This document shows positions 53,598 to 63,883 of a stretch of DNA of 64,000 nucleotides, in pieces. The DNA comes from Pholis gunnellus (taxonomy: Eukaryota > Chordata > Actinopteri > Perciformes > Pholidae), in the NCBI GenBank assembly GCA_910591455.2, contig OU342818.1:18749321-18813320 (forward strand). The letters run 5' to 3'. The notes under the pieces were generated by a model that was not told where the DNA came from, made no database searches, and worked only from the letters and a program-made list of their open reading frames with translations. The translations under genes and the position numbers were made by a program. Positions within the stretch are counted from its first letter, which is position 1. The number at the start of each line of letters is the position of its first letter.

Positions 53598-54013
53598 GTA
53601 AGTAATGTATGCGAGATTTACCAGGTGCAAAGACAATGTCTCACCTCTTGGGAATGCACTAACCATAATATATATATTGGTCACACACACTGCTGTTCTT
53701 TTACTGCTGAGGTGAAAATGTAGATTTGGGGGCATCTCAGTGTTAATGAGGTCCCTCTCACTGATCTGTTACTTTCAATACTTTAACTTCTGCTCTTCTC
53801 CTCATTGACCCAATGACCCAACTGCAAGATCTATGCTGTACTGGGTGCAAAAACAGTTGGTAGTCACGGACGGAACAACCGCAACTACAAAAAAAAAGCT
53901 AAGCTCACTGGTGATTCATTGCCAGATCTGTGAGTTGTAATTGGTTCTATATGGCTCGATGATGATTTGTAAGTGCTCTGATCAAACAACATTACTATTG
54001 TGTTTACAAACAG

Positions 54014-54051
54014 GAAGCGAACAGAAAACCCTTCAATTTATCCAACTACGG
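54014..54051 (+). other. Candidate second exon, 5' untranslated part
   Basis: The exon would start after the acceptor 'TTACAAACAG' ending at 54,013; the preceding bases are moderately pyrimidine-rich. Thirty-eight bases precede the ATG. Confidence 0.35.
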
Positions 54052-54107
54052 ATGGAGAACGAGTCTAATTTCACTGGGCACACAAATGCTTCTGCTCAAG
54101 GTTTTGA
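54052..54107 (+). CDS. Candidate first coding exon of a receptor-like membrane protein
   Basis: An ATG at 54,052 opens a frame reading MENESNFTGHTNASAQGF, then two bases (GA) before a strong splice donor, GA|GTAAGT, at 54,108. Without splicing the frame ends at once in TAA, so splicing is required for it to be a gene. Three N-glycosylation sequons (N3-E-S, N6-F-T, N12-A-S) in 14 residues, and no signal peptide, are typical of the extracellular N-terminus of a class A GPCR. The ATG is followed by G; position -3 is C, so the Kozak context is only partial. Upstream are a TATA box and a short non-coding exon. I found no exon with membrane segments in the rest of the window; the remainder may lie beyond the right edge. 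Which receptor it is cannot be told, and the arrangement could be chance. Confidence 0.35.
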
Positions 54108-54701
54108 GTAAGTATTCAGCCAGTAAACTTGTAGCAGCAGCAGCAGTAGTAGTAGTAATTTATTAGTTCTCCACAAGAATGCACAGAAGAATAAAAGAAC
54201 AACAAGACATTAAATAAAGAGGAAAGCAAAAAGCTGAGGCACAAGCTTATGATATACTCCGTTTACATATTATATTCTAAGAGGCAACCGTTTCAAAACA
54301 GAATCAAAAATAGAGTTCCAAATGTTTCATGCTAAATAATAATCATATCTCAGTTTCATATGAGTTTATCACGTTCATTTTTTATTACTTGTTTTTTTCA
54401 TACTGCCTTGTCACAGCGTTCCACAAGTGAACCCCTTTGATAGGGGCATATAATGCTGACAGTGTACAACTGCTGTGGTACATGTTCTTCTGACATTTAA
54501 TCCTAAACAAATGTGTGTTGAATTGTCATTTTTGAGAATAAAAAAAATGTATATCCATCACAAACAAGAAACAAAGTAGGCAGTAATGTAGGTATTTGTA
54601 GCTTTATGACCGCAACAGAAATATTTAAACTGAAGATAGCCCAATATCATTTTACACAAAAATTTCATTTTTCCACAACATTTTATCTGCCAGCATAGTC
54701 A
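54108..54701. other. Spacer or intron
   Basis: Contains an (AGC)n(AGT)n tract at 54,132-54,157. Otherwise AT-rich with no recognised coding sequence. If the candidate gene is real this is its second intron, into which the Harbinger element landed. Confidence 0.4.
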
Positions 54702-55997
54702 TCATCCCTTGATGGGGCTTGAAGGTGCTGATGTGTGGGCACATAGCCTGCCCCTCATGAGGGCCCCACTCTTCTCCTGGATGTGATCAGGTGGAGCAGG
54801 GGGACCAGGTTCCTCAGGCTGGAGCTCTGGCTCTTCCATGACATCCCCATGTCTGAGGCACACATTGTGGAGGAACGCACAGGCCAGGGCAACTTCAGAA
54901 CAGAATTTGGGCCTAACCTCCTGCGCCTTGAATAAGGTGGCCCATCACCGTGCCTTCATGACCCCAAATGTCCTCTCAATTATAGAACAGGCTCTGGCAT
55001 GCTTTTTATTAAAGCGCTCCTGCATCCTTCCTTGTAATGGGTGCCTGAAAGGGGTCATAATAGCAATAGGGAGCTCAAGACAAGGGTAGCCTCCATCTCC
55101 CAAAAGAAAATAACCAGGTGGGGGGGTTACAGTGCTTTGAAATAAATGGGGCTGTTTCTCAAAATCCGAGTGTCATGTACTGAACCTCCATAACCAACAA
55201 AAATCTCCAGAAATCTCCCAGAGGAGTCACAGATGCCTTGCAGTTGAATGGAGTGAAACTGCTTGTAATTGGAATAATTACACTGGTTATGTTTTGGTGG
55301 TTTAATTCTAATGTGACAGCCATCTATGGCCCCCACAGCCTTATTGAAGGCGTCATGCTGTGCCAGCTGTCCAAATCCTCGGCCAACTTCCTCCAAGGTG
55401 TTAGGATAGGGGAAGAAGATGACTTTAGATTTGCAATGACGAATCTCTTTAGCAATCCTGTGCACCACCCTACAAATTGTGGACTTCAAAAGCCTGTGCA
55501 GTTACCCGGTAAGATACCCCATGGGCCAGCCAAAACACAAAACAAAAATAAGGACCTCTAAATGATGTCCCCAGCCATGATCCCTCTCCTGGTGCAAAAT
55601 GGTTAGAAGGCCTCTCTGGACATCCTAAAGTCAATCCTCATGTCTCGTTCCACATTCATGTAGGTCCTGAGGACTGGCACAAGGCTGTTCAGCCTGGCAT
55701 AGTGGGTGTACTGGAATGCCTGAATTTACACAGAAACACTACATTAATAAGGATTTAAGATGGTACATAAAACATGAAATTAAAGCAATGCAAGCATATA
55801 TTAAGTGTATTCATCAATGTCTTAACATTTGTTTTTCTGACAGAAACAAGTGAAGATTATTTGAAAATTACCTCTCGTCCACTCTGTAAGGCAAGAGCCT
55901 GCAAGACATTGAAATCGGGCAGTCGACGCCTCCTCGGCCGCGAAGAAAGAAAGACATTTAAAATTAAAATTCCCAAACTCACAATGGTACGCAACAT
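54702..55997 (-). pseudogene. PIF/Harbinger transposase (HARBI1-like), broken
   Basis: DDE-superfamily nuclease of a cut-and-paste DNA transposon. On the minus strand an Arg-rich first exon (RPRRRRLPDFNVLQALALQS) reaches a donor GAG|GTAATT at 55,871-55,872. A ~152 bp intron (55,720-55,871) ends TTCAG, and exon 2 opens AFQYTHYARLNSLVPVLRTY. The body includes DHGWGHHLEVL, FNKAVGAIDGCHIRIKPP, GYGGSVHDTRILRNS, GYFLLGDGGYP and CSIIERTFGVMKAR. The three catalytic acid codons look retained: Asp at 55,322-55,324, Asp at 55,172-55,174 and Glu at 54,975-54,977. Lesions are frame changes near 55,603, 55,502 and in the C run at 55,120-55,129, plus an in-frame TGA at 54,945-54,947. It cannot make a full protein. 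The first-exon start at 55,997 is a guess. The Myb-like partner protein usual for active Harbinger elements was not found. Confidence 0.88.
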
Positions 55998-56187
55998 GTT
56001 TTGCGAGGCTGCCAAGGTGACGTCAGATGACACAAAGTGCTGTCCCATTCCTATGTATACCATTTCGAGCCCTTGCAGCCTCTCACACTCAACCACTTAC
56101 CAGGTGACGTCAATTAAGTCCTTGAGGGTTCAGGGCTTAGGGTTCATTGGGATTTGGCCACACAGAGAGGGCTCAGATTGGATTCTG
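55998..56187. other. Sequence between the Harbinger relic and repeat R1 copy C
   Basis: Contains 'AGGGCTTAGGGTTCATTGGG', possibly part of a transposon end, but no paired terminus was found. Confidence 0.35.
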
Positions 56188-56700
56188 GCTCTCAAAATAA
56201 AGTCAAACTGCTGTATTTGGATGTATTGAACACCATTAGTGATAAAATAAGTGAAATATATAGTTATATAGTGTAGAAAATTAAAATGTAACAGATGGTT
56301 CCAAAATGACCATTTTGGTGACCTCGCTGTACAAAAATTTTGTTCTGCTTCACTTTATCAAAGTCAAACTTTGCAGAGAGACCGTTGACATATAGTGCTA
56401 TGATTTGGGAGAGGTTTAAACTTTTAGCTGCATCATTCAAAAGATATAATCATGCTTTCACTGCTTTTTTTTTTATCAGGAGAATCTGAAACTTTTCAAT
56501 TTGGGCTGTGTACCATCTTCATTTACTCTTCATCAGTAACATATACACTATTTATATGTTATATGATATTTACAGCTATGAATAAATCTCACAAGTGTTC
56601 CCTTTATTATAACGTCAAACGTGGTCGCAGAAATACTCTTTTTAGTATGGGTATGCAATTTTCGAACAGAGGCCCAAAAAATAGGGTTAGGGCTCAATAG
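56188..56700 (+). repeat. Dispersed repeat family R1, copy C
   Basis: Shares with copy A the blocks around 'AACTGCTGTATTT', 'AGTGAAATATATAG', 'CTTCACTTTATCAAAG', 'AGTAACATATACACT' and 'AGTATGGGTATG', in order and in the same orientation. It retains the middle section that copy B has lost. It lies less than 200 bp upstream of the Harbinger first exon. Confidence 0.7.
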
Positions 56701-57416
56701 GAATCCCGTTTATTAGTTTGGTAATTGTTTGTCTTATTAGTCTGTTCATTTTCTTTTGGCATTTGACAGTAAACAGACATGACTGACAGGAAACATAGGA
56801 AAAATAACTGCATGAAATCGAGTGTTTCCACTTTCTACTCAATATGTGTAGTTTTATGAATATTACAATTTGAATAAAACTATTTTAAATAGAGTCCAGT
56901 TTATGTCTACATCCTGGTCCCTCAATCTTGTTTTTTTTTTCGGTATTGTGTAGCTGAATAATTTGCAGTGTATTTATACAAATCTTAGGCTAACATTTGA
57001 CAAGGAAGTGTCAAAGAAACATCTCAAGAGACTGAGCGGGGAGAGCCCCGCTGGTGATGATAGGTCAATGGTCATCATTCCTCTGGGCCCCATGGATGTC
57101 TGTACAGAATGTCATGTAAATCCATGTAATAGTTGCATTAAAAAGTTTAGTGTGTTTTGAAAAAATGCAGATTGTTAATGTTCTTTCAAAGACTTATTGA
57201 AAAGCATTTGAGGCAGATGCTGATCAGTCCAGGTGATGAACAGCTGAGCAAGTAATGTAACAGACAGCGAAAAAAATGAAAATACCGGCTCCAAGTCAAC
57301 AGTTGCATTTGGTTTTCATGGTTTTATTTGGCTTCAGTGTTGCTAATTTTGTGCCAATGTAGAGCAGACGTAGTCACGTCATGCTGTTTAAGTATGACTG
57401 ACGTTAAACCTGAGAC
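56701..57416. other. Spacer
   Basis: AT-rich, no recognised gene. The 5 bp at 57,412-57,416 are one half of the target duplication of the LTR that follows. Confidence 0.4.
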
Positions 57417-57922
57417 TGTCACGTTCTCTCTGGTGCGGATAAGACTCAAGCGCAGACACTGGAGACGAGGTGGAAGGCAAGGTTCTTTACTTGTCACCAA
57501 AAAGTCATATACAGGAACTCAAAAACAACTCCAACAGGGAGCGAGCAAAAAGGCAAAGTCACAAACCATGGAACGTAGAGAGACAACACGAGGGATAAAC
57601 ACTGGAGAAAAGATGAGCACAAGGGGAGGAATAAGGACGGATCATGAAGCACACGGGGGGAAGAGCACAGACGATCTGACAACCAGAACAGGGAAAGCAG
57701 GGGAGTATATACAGGTATGTGTGGGGTGATGAGTAGATTGCAGGCAGGTGAGTTGAATGAGTGCAGTGTGGGGTTGGCAGAGGAAAAAGCCAGGGGAAAA
57801 AGCCAGGGGCAGGCGATTGAGCACAGGTGAAGTGAATGAAAGCAATCAGGAGACACTCAGACAGGAGGAGACCAGGGGCGGAGCCACACAGGAACACAGG
57901 GGGCAAAGCCTAAACCGTGACA
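57417..57922 (-). mobile_element. Solo LTR of a Gypsy-like retrotransposon (506 bp)
   Basis: The segment begins TGTCACG and ends CGTGACA, i.e. TG...CA with inverted 7 bp termini, and is flanked by the 5 bp direct repeat GAGAC (57,412-57,416 and 57,923-57,927). Read on the minus strand it carries a TATA-like TGTATATACTCC, a 'TTGTCAGATCGTC' block typical of fish LTRs, and an 'AAGTAAAGAACC' region near its 3' end that may act in polyadenylation. There is no internal coding region and no second LTR, so it is a solo LTR left by recombination. Minus-strand open frames here are incidental. Confidence 0.85.
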
Positions 57923-58777
57923 GAGACGACCTCAAATCTACAAAGGACATGAAAGAGCTCTCTGCTTGGGCCTCACCCTGGAGGCTCAATGTGCGTTTTT
58001 AATGCAGTTTTCTCTCCTCCCTCCAAACCCTGTAAAACTTGCCTGACTGTGTATTTACAGCTTCACCTCTGCAAGTAGATCTCCCCGAAGCCTTCATTGT
58101 TGTCTGATCACTAAGGGTGACATGGGAGTAAAAGTTTCCCATCCTGCCTGGTCCCCATTTAATCCTCCAGGTCCTGTCGCTTTTCGCTGCCAATCCTGTC
58201 TTGATCCTTTTCATTTCCTTCCCACTACTGATCACTCTTGAGGATTCATGTCCCATGTACCTAGAGAACCTTAGAACATCATATATATATATATATATAT
58301 ATATCATCTTTGTACCTAATTTGTATTTCCAAACTGTGGTTGCACAATCAAGTAGGACCTGCATTTATGTTAAGTTATATGCATTTATGCTGAAAATAAA
58401 CGTCATGATCCTGTAGCGTAACAGCTGCCGCATACAAAACCTTTGTTAGTTTCACCTTCTGTCCATGCCCATTTGTTTTTCAGGGTTCCATTTAAATAGG
58501 TACCGCAGGAAAGGAAATCTGAAACAGGTGCAGTAAATGTTGTGAATCAGATTCTTCATCAGAATGTTATGAAGCATTTTCCTCCTCATTTTTAGAAAAA
58601 TATTGATATTCAGATAACTTTCATTCAACAAGCAAAATCATTTCATTCCAGTTATGTGTTAACAGTTTGTTTCTGATGTGAGAAGATCGATATCACTCTC
58701 ATTGTTTGCCCAAGTCCAGAGTTTGGAGCTGGAGACAGGAAGTAGAAAGTTCATGTAGTTAGATAGAAATGTGCCAA

Positions 58778-58838
58778 CCAACACCTCTAAAGCTCAAACC
58801 AACACCTCTGAAGCTCAAACCAACACCTCTAAAGCTCA
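58778..58838 (+). repeat. 21 bp minisatellite, ~2.9 copies
   Basis: The unit CCAACACCTCTAAAGCTCAA plus A is repeated three times; the second unit has a single A-to-G change and the third is 2 bases short. Confidence 0.9.
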
Positions 58839-60508
58839 GTGACCGTTTGGTTTGATCCATTCATGAGCGTAAGAGCGTCATTGGTGTAACTATTTCTTGT
58901 CAAACAACAGTTGGCTGCAGTAACTTCCTGAAGTTACGGTGAGGTTGCCAGGTTTGGTCCCATCGCCTATACCTGGACCAAAACCAATCGTTGTTTGTGT
59001 TGGTTAAACAAACAAGACACGAGAGATACAGCCCCTGTAGCTGTTACCCCTTGTATTTCAGTCTTTATGCTAAGCTAGGATAACCATGCCCTTTCGAACG
59101 TACTCAAACATTTAGTGTGGATACAACGTACTGTTTTATAAATAAGAACCTTGGTAAGGAAACAGCCAATGTCCTTTTAAGATTTCTGTAAAATCACAAC
59201 GTATTACTAACGGATACCTCGGCTTCCACTTGGCTCATATTACCAGACTCTTAATTAATCAGACTCCAACACCGGACCAGTCAGATGAAAGAACTCTATC
59301 TCCTTTTTCTTTGTTCTTGCATTCAAAATGACTTAGTCACTGCTGTGTCAGCCTCTGTGTATGAAGGTATTGTAATTCTGTCCCTTCTCTGCAATCCCAT
59401 CTCATGAATACACAACTGGCATAGAAAGGACATACTGATAATGTCTTCTATCCATTATGCATGTGTTTGTGAGTCTGCATCCACGACTGCTTGCTTTATG
59501 TGTGTGTTTAGTATACATATTTAAACACATACAGGTCGGTGGTGTATCTTTCATGGTAATGGCTCTATTCCCTGCCTGTCAGACATTTAATGTCTTATTA
59601 GACAGTTCCCCTCTGGAAAAATAAGTTACTTTAATGGACTTTTTTCGGTTTTCACATTCTAGCAGCAAGTTCCCCAGCTCCGCTGCATGGTCACTACTTG
59701 GAGCTTATAATTCTATATGAGAAGGAGATGTTCACATTAGCAGGTATATGTTAACCATGTTCGTCATCATAATTTCGTGATTTAGCATGCTATCATTAGC
59801 CAATTAGAACTAAGCTTAAAGTGCAACAGAGATTTAAGTCAGTCGGGGAGCAAAATCTTGCATTTACTCTATACTGGAAAATCAGGGCATCACCAAAGCC
59901 CTCAGGATTCATCCCCTGGGGACCATGAATACATGTTCTAAAATTCATGTCCCTCCATCCAATAGATATTTCAGGCTGGACCAAAGTGATGGGACAGACA
60001 TTCTCACTCCATAGACACAAGTCGCTAGCGTGGCTAAAAACACAAGTGCAATGATTGGCTCCATCTCATTCAAGTGTCCTCCTAAACCATGACAGTGTGA
60101 CAGTGAGCCAGCAGGCAGAATATCAGGACCCTCAGTCCTTAATAAGAAGGCCTTGCAGGCATAGTTGCAGTGATGTGAAGACAGGAATTTCTGTTTTTGG
60201 TTTTACATATGTATGTGAAAACATCATAGCAAAAGACACTTCAATTATTTTGTAAAAAATTGCATTGGAAGAAATTGCACATTTTATTTCCACACACGCA
60301 TCTGAATTCTCACTTTCCAACCTGCCCTTTCCCTCTCATCCTCTTCCTCCACCTCCTCCCCTCTCTCTGAGCTGCTTTTCTTGCTTTCCTTCGTTCTTTT
60401 CTTATTTCATTCTTTCGTTGGCTTTCCTCTTGATTTATGACTAGTGGCCATGCTCATATGCTCATGTTGTCTTGACGCGGAAAGAAGGAATAGTATTTAG
60501 GCTTGGTT

Positions 60509-60511
<3 letters not shown>

Positions 60512-60588
<77 letters not shown>
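60512..60588. repeat. (CA)n microsatellite, ~77 bp
   Basis: Uninterrupted CA dinucleotides. Confidence 0.95.
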
Positions 60589-60591
<3 letters not shown>

Positions 60592-60885
60592 CTTGAGGCA
60601 GAATTTCAAACAACATACTCGTCACGTGAAGCCTGACGAAGCGTTTCCTCTGATCGAATGACTTCACGTGAGGACTTTAGGTTGGCAGCACACAAAAAGC
60701 AGGTTTTTTTCAAAGAGTATCAACATATTGGAGTTCTTAAAATGTTTCTCAAGAGCAGAAATAATGTACATTTATGTTACAATGCAGAAAAAAAGAAATC
60801 TATTACATTCTTCTTCGGACAAATTGTCCTTTTCAGCTTAAAGAAGGAATTTGCTTTTCACATTTGTTCATTTTATTGTGAAAAG

Positions 60886-61371
60886 TGTTACGCCCGGTCT
60901 AGGGGAACCTGGACGCAACACAGTATAAGGACTTCCTCTCTCTCTCCCACTCCCAAGAACGACCAGTTATCCCAATGTTCAGTCCATGCTATTTATTAGT
61001 GACGCCATTGGTAGCGATATACGTCAGGGTGAGCCTGGCCCAAAATAATAAACAAAACAAGCTTCGTTAATCAACTATCTAACCTACCCAAACTGAACAA
61101 AAGAAAAGACAGGCAGCTTCCCTAACTCCCTACCCAAAACAGGAGAAAACAGAGTAAACAAAAGAGCGGCTCACCCCTACCACTACAGGGACTGTTTATA
61201 GAATGTACTAGGGCGGTCGCCCCGATCTGTATCCGATGCAGCACGGTCCGTTTGGGAGTCGGAGAGAAGAGAGAGAGACGGCCGGCCTCCACAGGTGCCT
61301 TCTTATGTCCCGCCTCATGAGTCCCCCGTCCAATCACCGGTCACCTACAGGTAGCACTGAAAACTGTCACA
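60886..61371 (-). mobile_element. Candidate LTR (~486 bp)
   Basis: The segment starts TGTTACGCCC and ends near GTCACA, so the minus-strand form would run TGTGAC...GTAACA. In that orientation a TATAAA lies near 61,196 and an AATAAA near 60,998, in promoter-then-polyA order as in an LTR. I found no target duplication and no primer-binding site beyond the edge, so it is uncertain. Confidence 0.45.
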
Positions 61372-61481
61372 CTACACAGCCCCAACCTCAGGCAGGGAGG
61401 CACACAGCATATAAAATGGAGTATGGAGTTGTTTTTTTTCCATACTATACAACATTTCTACAACTGTGTGATTATAAATAC

Positions 61482-61670
61482 CGTGGCTCATTGGGTAGAG
61501 AGGGTCGTCCGGTAACCGCAAGGCCGGCGGTTTCATCCTTGGCTGCTACATGTCCTGTGCCAAAGTATACCTGAGCAAGACACTAAACCCAGCCCACTGC
61601 TCCCAATATGCTAGGGATTGGTTAAATGCAGAAATTGAATTTCATATGTATATAATGACGACTATAATAC
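61482..61670 (+). mobile_element. tRNA-headed SINE inside array unit 1
   Basis: The head shows an A-box-like GTGGCTCATTGGG, the 'GGGTCGTCCGGTAACCGCAA' segment, and a B-box-like GGTTTCATCC (61,529-61,538). Then comes a body with 'GAGCAAGACACTAAACCC' and 'GGTTAAATGCAG', and an AT-rich tail. The B box departs from the functional GGTTCGANNCC, so pol III activity is doubtful. Copies sit at the same place in units 2 and 3. Confidence 0.75.
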
Positions 61671-61982
61671 ATTTAATTTCATTATATTTTTTAAATAAAG
61701 ATGTCTACATTTCCCTTTCTGTCCTGTAAGCTAAGCTCTTTTTTATTCTACTAAGTAAATAATCAATGTGAACAATTTGATATTCAAGGAGGGATTTGGT
61801 AATCCTAAAATCAGTATGGTGGCACCAAACATCCTTAGCCAAATAACAAAAAGTGGTAGCACTCAAAGTCTATTCTGAATCCAAAGTTACAGGTCAGATA
61901 TGCTACTGGTTTACACAACAGGAGTTTGGTGCAAGTATCTTACCACAGCATCCTACATCAGACCCACGGGAAGCTTGAAGTG

Positions 61983-62227
61983 AGCTCTGAGGCAGACTGG
62001 CACAAAGACTTCCTGCCCCCAGGTAGCACTGAAAACTGGCCGACCATCTTTACACTCTGCTGACGGCAGCCTGCGGCTTGCCCCACACAGCGAGCTAGCA
62101 CTGGCAGAACTCAAGAGCGCGACTGAGTCTTCCCCCCAGTTCAAACACTCACCGTCAGCATGGCTCCGAGAAGCCAGCTACTACCTGGGGGCAGTTCTGA
62201 AAATATGCTGCGGCCTACCTCAGAGCT
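61983..62227. repeat. Imperfect inverted repeat within the array unit
   Basis: Three short blocks on the left, AGCTCTGAGG (61,983-61,992), CTGCCCCCAGGTAG (62,013-62,026) and GCTGACGG (62,059-62,066), recur inverted and in mirrored order at 62,218-62,227, 62,181-62,194 and 62,152-62,159. Spacings are similar but not identical. It is present in units 1 to 3. Confidence 0.6.
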
Positions 62228-62243
62228 GTCCAGCTTTCCTGTG

Positions 62244-63063
62244 TGGAGTTGTTTTTTTTCCATACTATACAACATTTCTACAACTGTGTGATTATAAATA
62301 CCATGGCTCATTGGGTAGAGAGGGTCGTCCGGTAACCGCAAGGCCGGCGGTTTCATCCTTGGCTGCTACATGTCCTGTGCCAACGTATACCTGAGCAAGA
62401 CACTAAACCCAGCCCACTGCTCCCAATATGCTAGGGATTGGTTAAATGCAGAAATTGAATTTCATATGTATATAATGACGACTATAATACATTTAATTTC
62501 ATTATATTTTTTAAATAAAGATGTCTACATTTCCTTTTCTGTCCTGTAAGCTAAGCTCTTTTTTATTCTACTAAGTAAATAATCAATGTGAACAATTTGA
62601 TATTCAAGGAGGGATTTGGTAATCCTAAAATCAGTATGGTGGCACCAAACATCCTTAGCCAAATAACAAAAAGTGGTAGCACTCAAAGTCTATTCTGAAT
62701 CCAGAGTTACAGGTCAGATATGCTACTGGTTTACACGACAGGAGTTTGGTGCAAGTATCTTACCACAGCATCCTACATCAGACCCACGGGAAGCTTGAAG
62801 TGAGCTCTGAGGCAGACTGGCACAAAGACTTCCTGCCCCCAGGTAGCACTGAAAACTGGCCGACCATCTTTACACTCTGCTGACGGCAGCCTGCGGCTTG
62901 CCCCACACAGTGACCTATCACTGGCAGGACTCAAGAGCGCGACTGAGTCTTCCCCCCAGTTCAAACACTCACCGTCAGCATGGCTCCGAGAAGCCAGCTA
63001 CTACCTGGGGGCAGTTCTGAAAATATGCTGCGGCCTACCTCAGAGCTGTCCAGCTGTCCTGTG
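62244..63063 (+). repeat. 820 bp tandem array, unit 2
   Basis: Exact 820 bp spacing from unit 1. It differs from unit 3 at only three positions by my count (in the SINE head, after 'GTGCCAA', and near 62,703). Confidence 0.95.
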
Positions 63064-63883
63064 TGGAGTTGTTTTTTTTCCATACTATACAACATTTCTA
63101 CAACTGTGTGATTATAAATACCGTGGCTCATTGGGTAGAGAGGGTCGTCCGGTAACCGCAAGGCCGGCGGTTTCATCCTTGGCTGCTACATGTCCTGTGC
63201 CAAAGTATACCTGAGCAAGACACTAAACCCAGCCCACTGCTCCCAATATGCTAGGGATTGGTTAAATGCAGAAATTGAATTTCATATGTATATAATGACG
63301 ACTATAATACATTTAATTTCATTATATTTTTTAAATAAAGATGTCTACATTTCCTTTTCTGTCCTGTAAGCTAAGCTCTTTTTTATTCTACTAAGTAAAT
63401 AATCAATGTGAACAATTTGATATTCAAGGAGGGATTTGGTAATCCTAAAATCAGTATGGTGGCACCAAACATCCTTAGCCAAATAACAAAAAGTGGTAGC
63501 ACTCAAAGTCTATTCTGAATCCAAAGTTACAGGTCAGATATGCTACTGGTTTACACGACAGGAGTTTGGTGCAAGTATCTTACCACAGCATCCTACATCA
63601 GACCCACGGGAAGCTTGAAGTGAGCTCTGAGGCAGACTGGCACAAAGACTTCCTGCCCCCAGGTAGCACTGAAAACTGGCCGACCATCTTTACACTCTGC
63701 TGACGGCAGCCTGCGGCTTGCCCCACACAGTGACCTATCACTGGCAGGACTCAAGAGCGCGACTGAGTCTTCCCCCCAGTTCAAACACTCACCGTCAGCA
63801 TGGCTCCGAGAAGCCAGCTACTACCTGGGGGCAGTTCTGAAAATATGCTGCGGCCTACCTCAGAGCTGTCCAGCTGTCCTGTG
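63064..63883 (+). repeat. 820 bp tandem array, unit 3
   Basis: Exact 820 bp spacing from unit 2 and about 99.6% identical to it. Small minus-strand open frames recur identically in the units, as expected of near-identical repeats. Confidence 0.95.

Larger units (their letters stand above)
57928..60885. other. Spacer with small repeats and a long CA array
   Basis: (AT)n at 58,281-58,304. A minisatellite at 58,778-58,838 and (CA)n at 60,512-60,588. A decayed GCTAAGCTAGG-type repeat near 59,040-59,180. No gene is recognised. Confidence 0.4.
61424..62243 (+). repeat. 820 bp tandem array, unit 1
   Basis: The unit opens TGGAGTTGTTTTTTTT and runs 820 bp before the same string recurs at 62,244. It contains a tRNA-headed SINE (61,482-~61,670), AT-rich spacer, then GC-richer sequence with an imperfect inverted repeat (61,983-62,227). 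It differs from unit 2 at ten positions by my count, making it the most diverged of the three full units. Confidence 0.95.

Noticed and set aside
55774..56229. 151-residue plus-strand open frame
   Set aside because: It runs antisense over the Harbinger first exon and intron and into repeat R1; no known domain.
57494..57906. Minus-strand frames of 115-120 residues
   Set aside because: They lie wholly inside the solo LTR and follow from its CT-rich strand.
58040..58240. Third exon of the candidate receptor gene
   Set aside because: A good acceptor (TATTTACAG) and a ~60-codon open stretch in the right phase exist, but the residues have no membrane segment or receptor motif.
61482..61570. tRNA gene in the array unit
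   Set aside because: The sequence has tRNA-like A and B boxes but no complete cloverleaf, the B box departs from consensus, and it continues into a SINE body.
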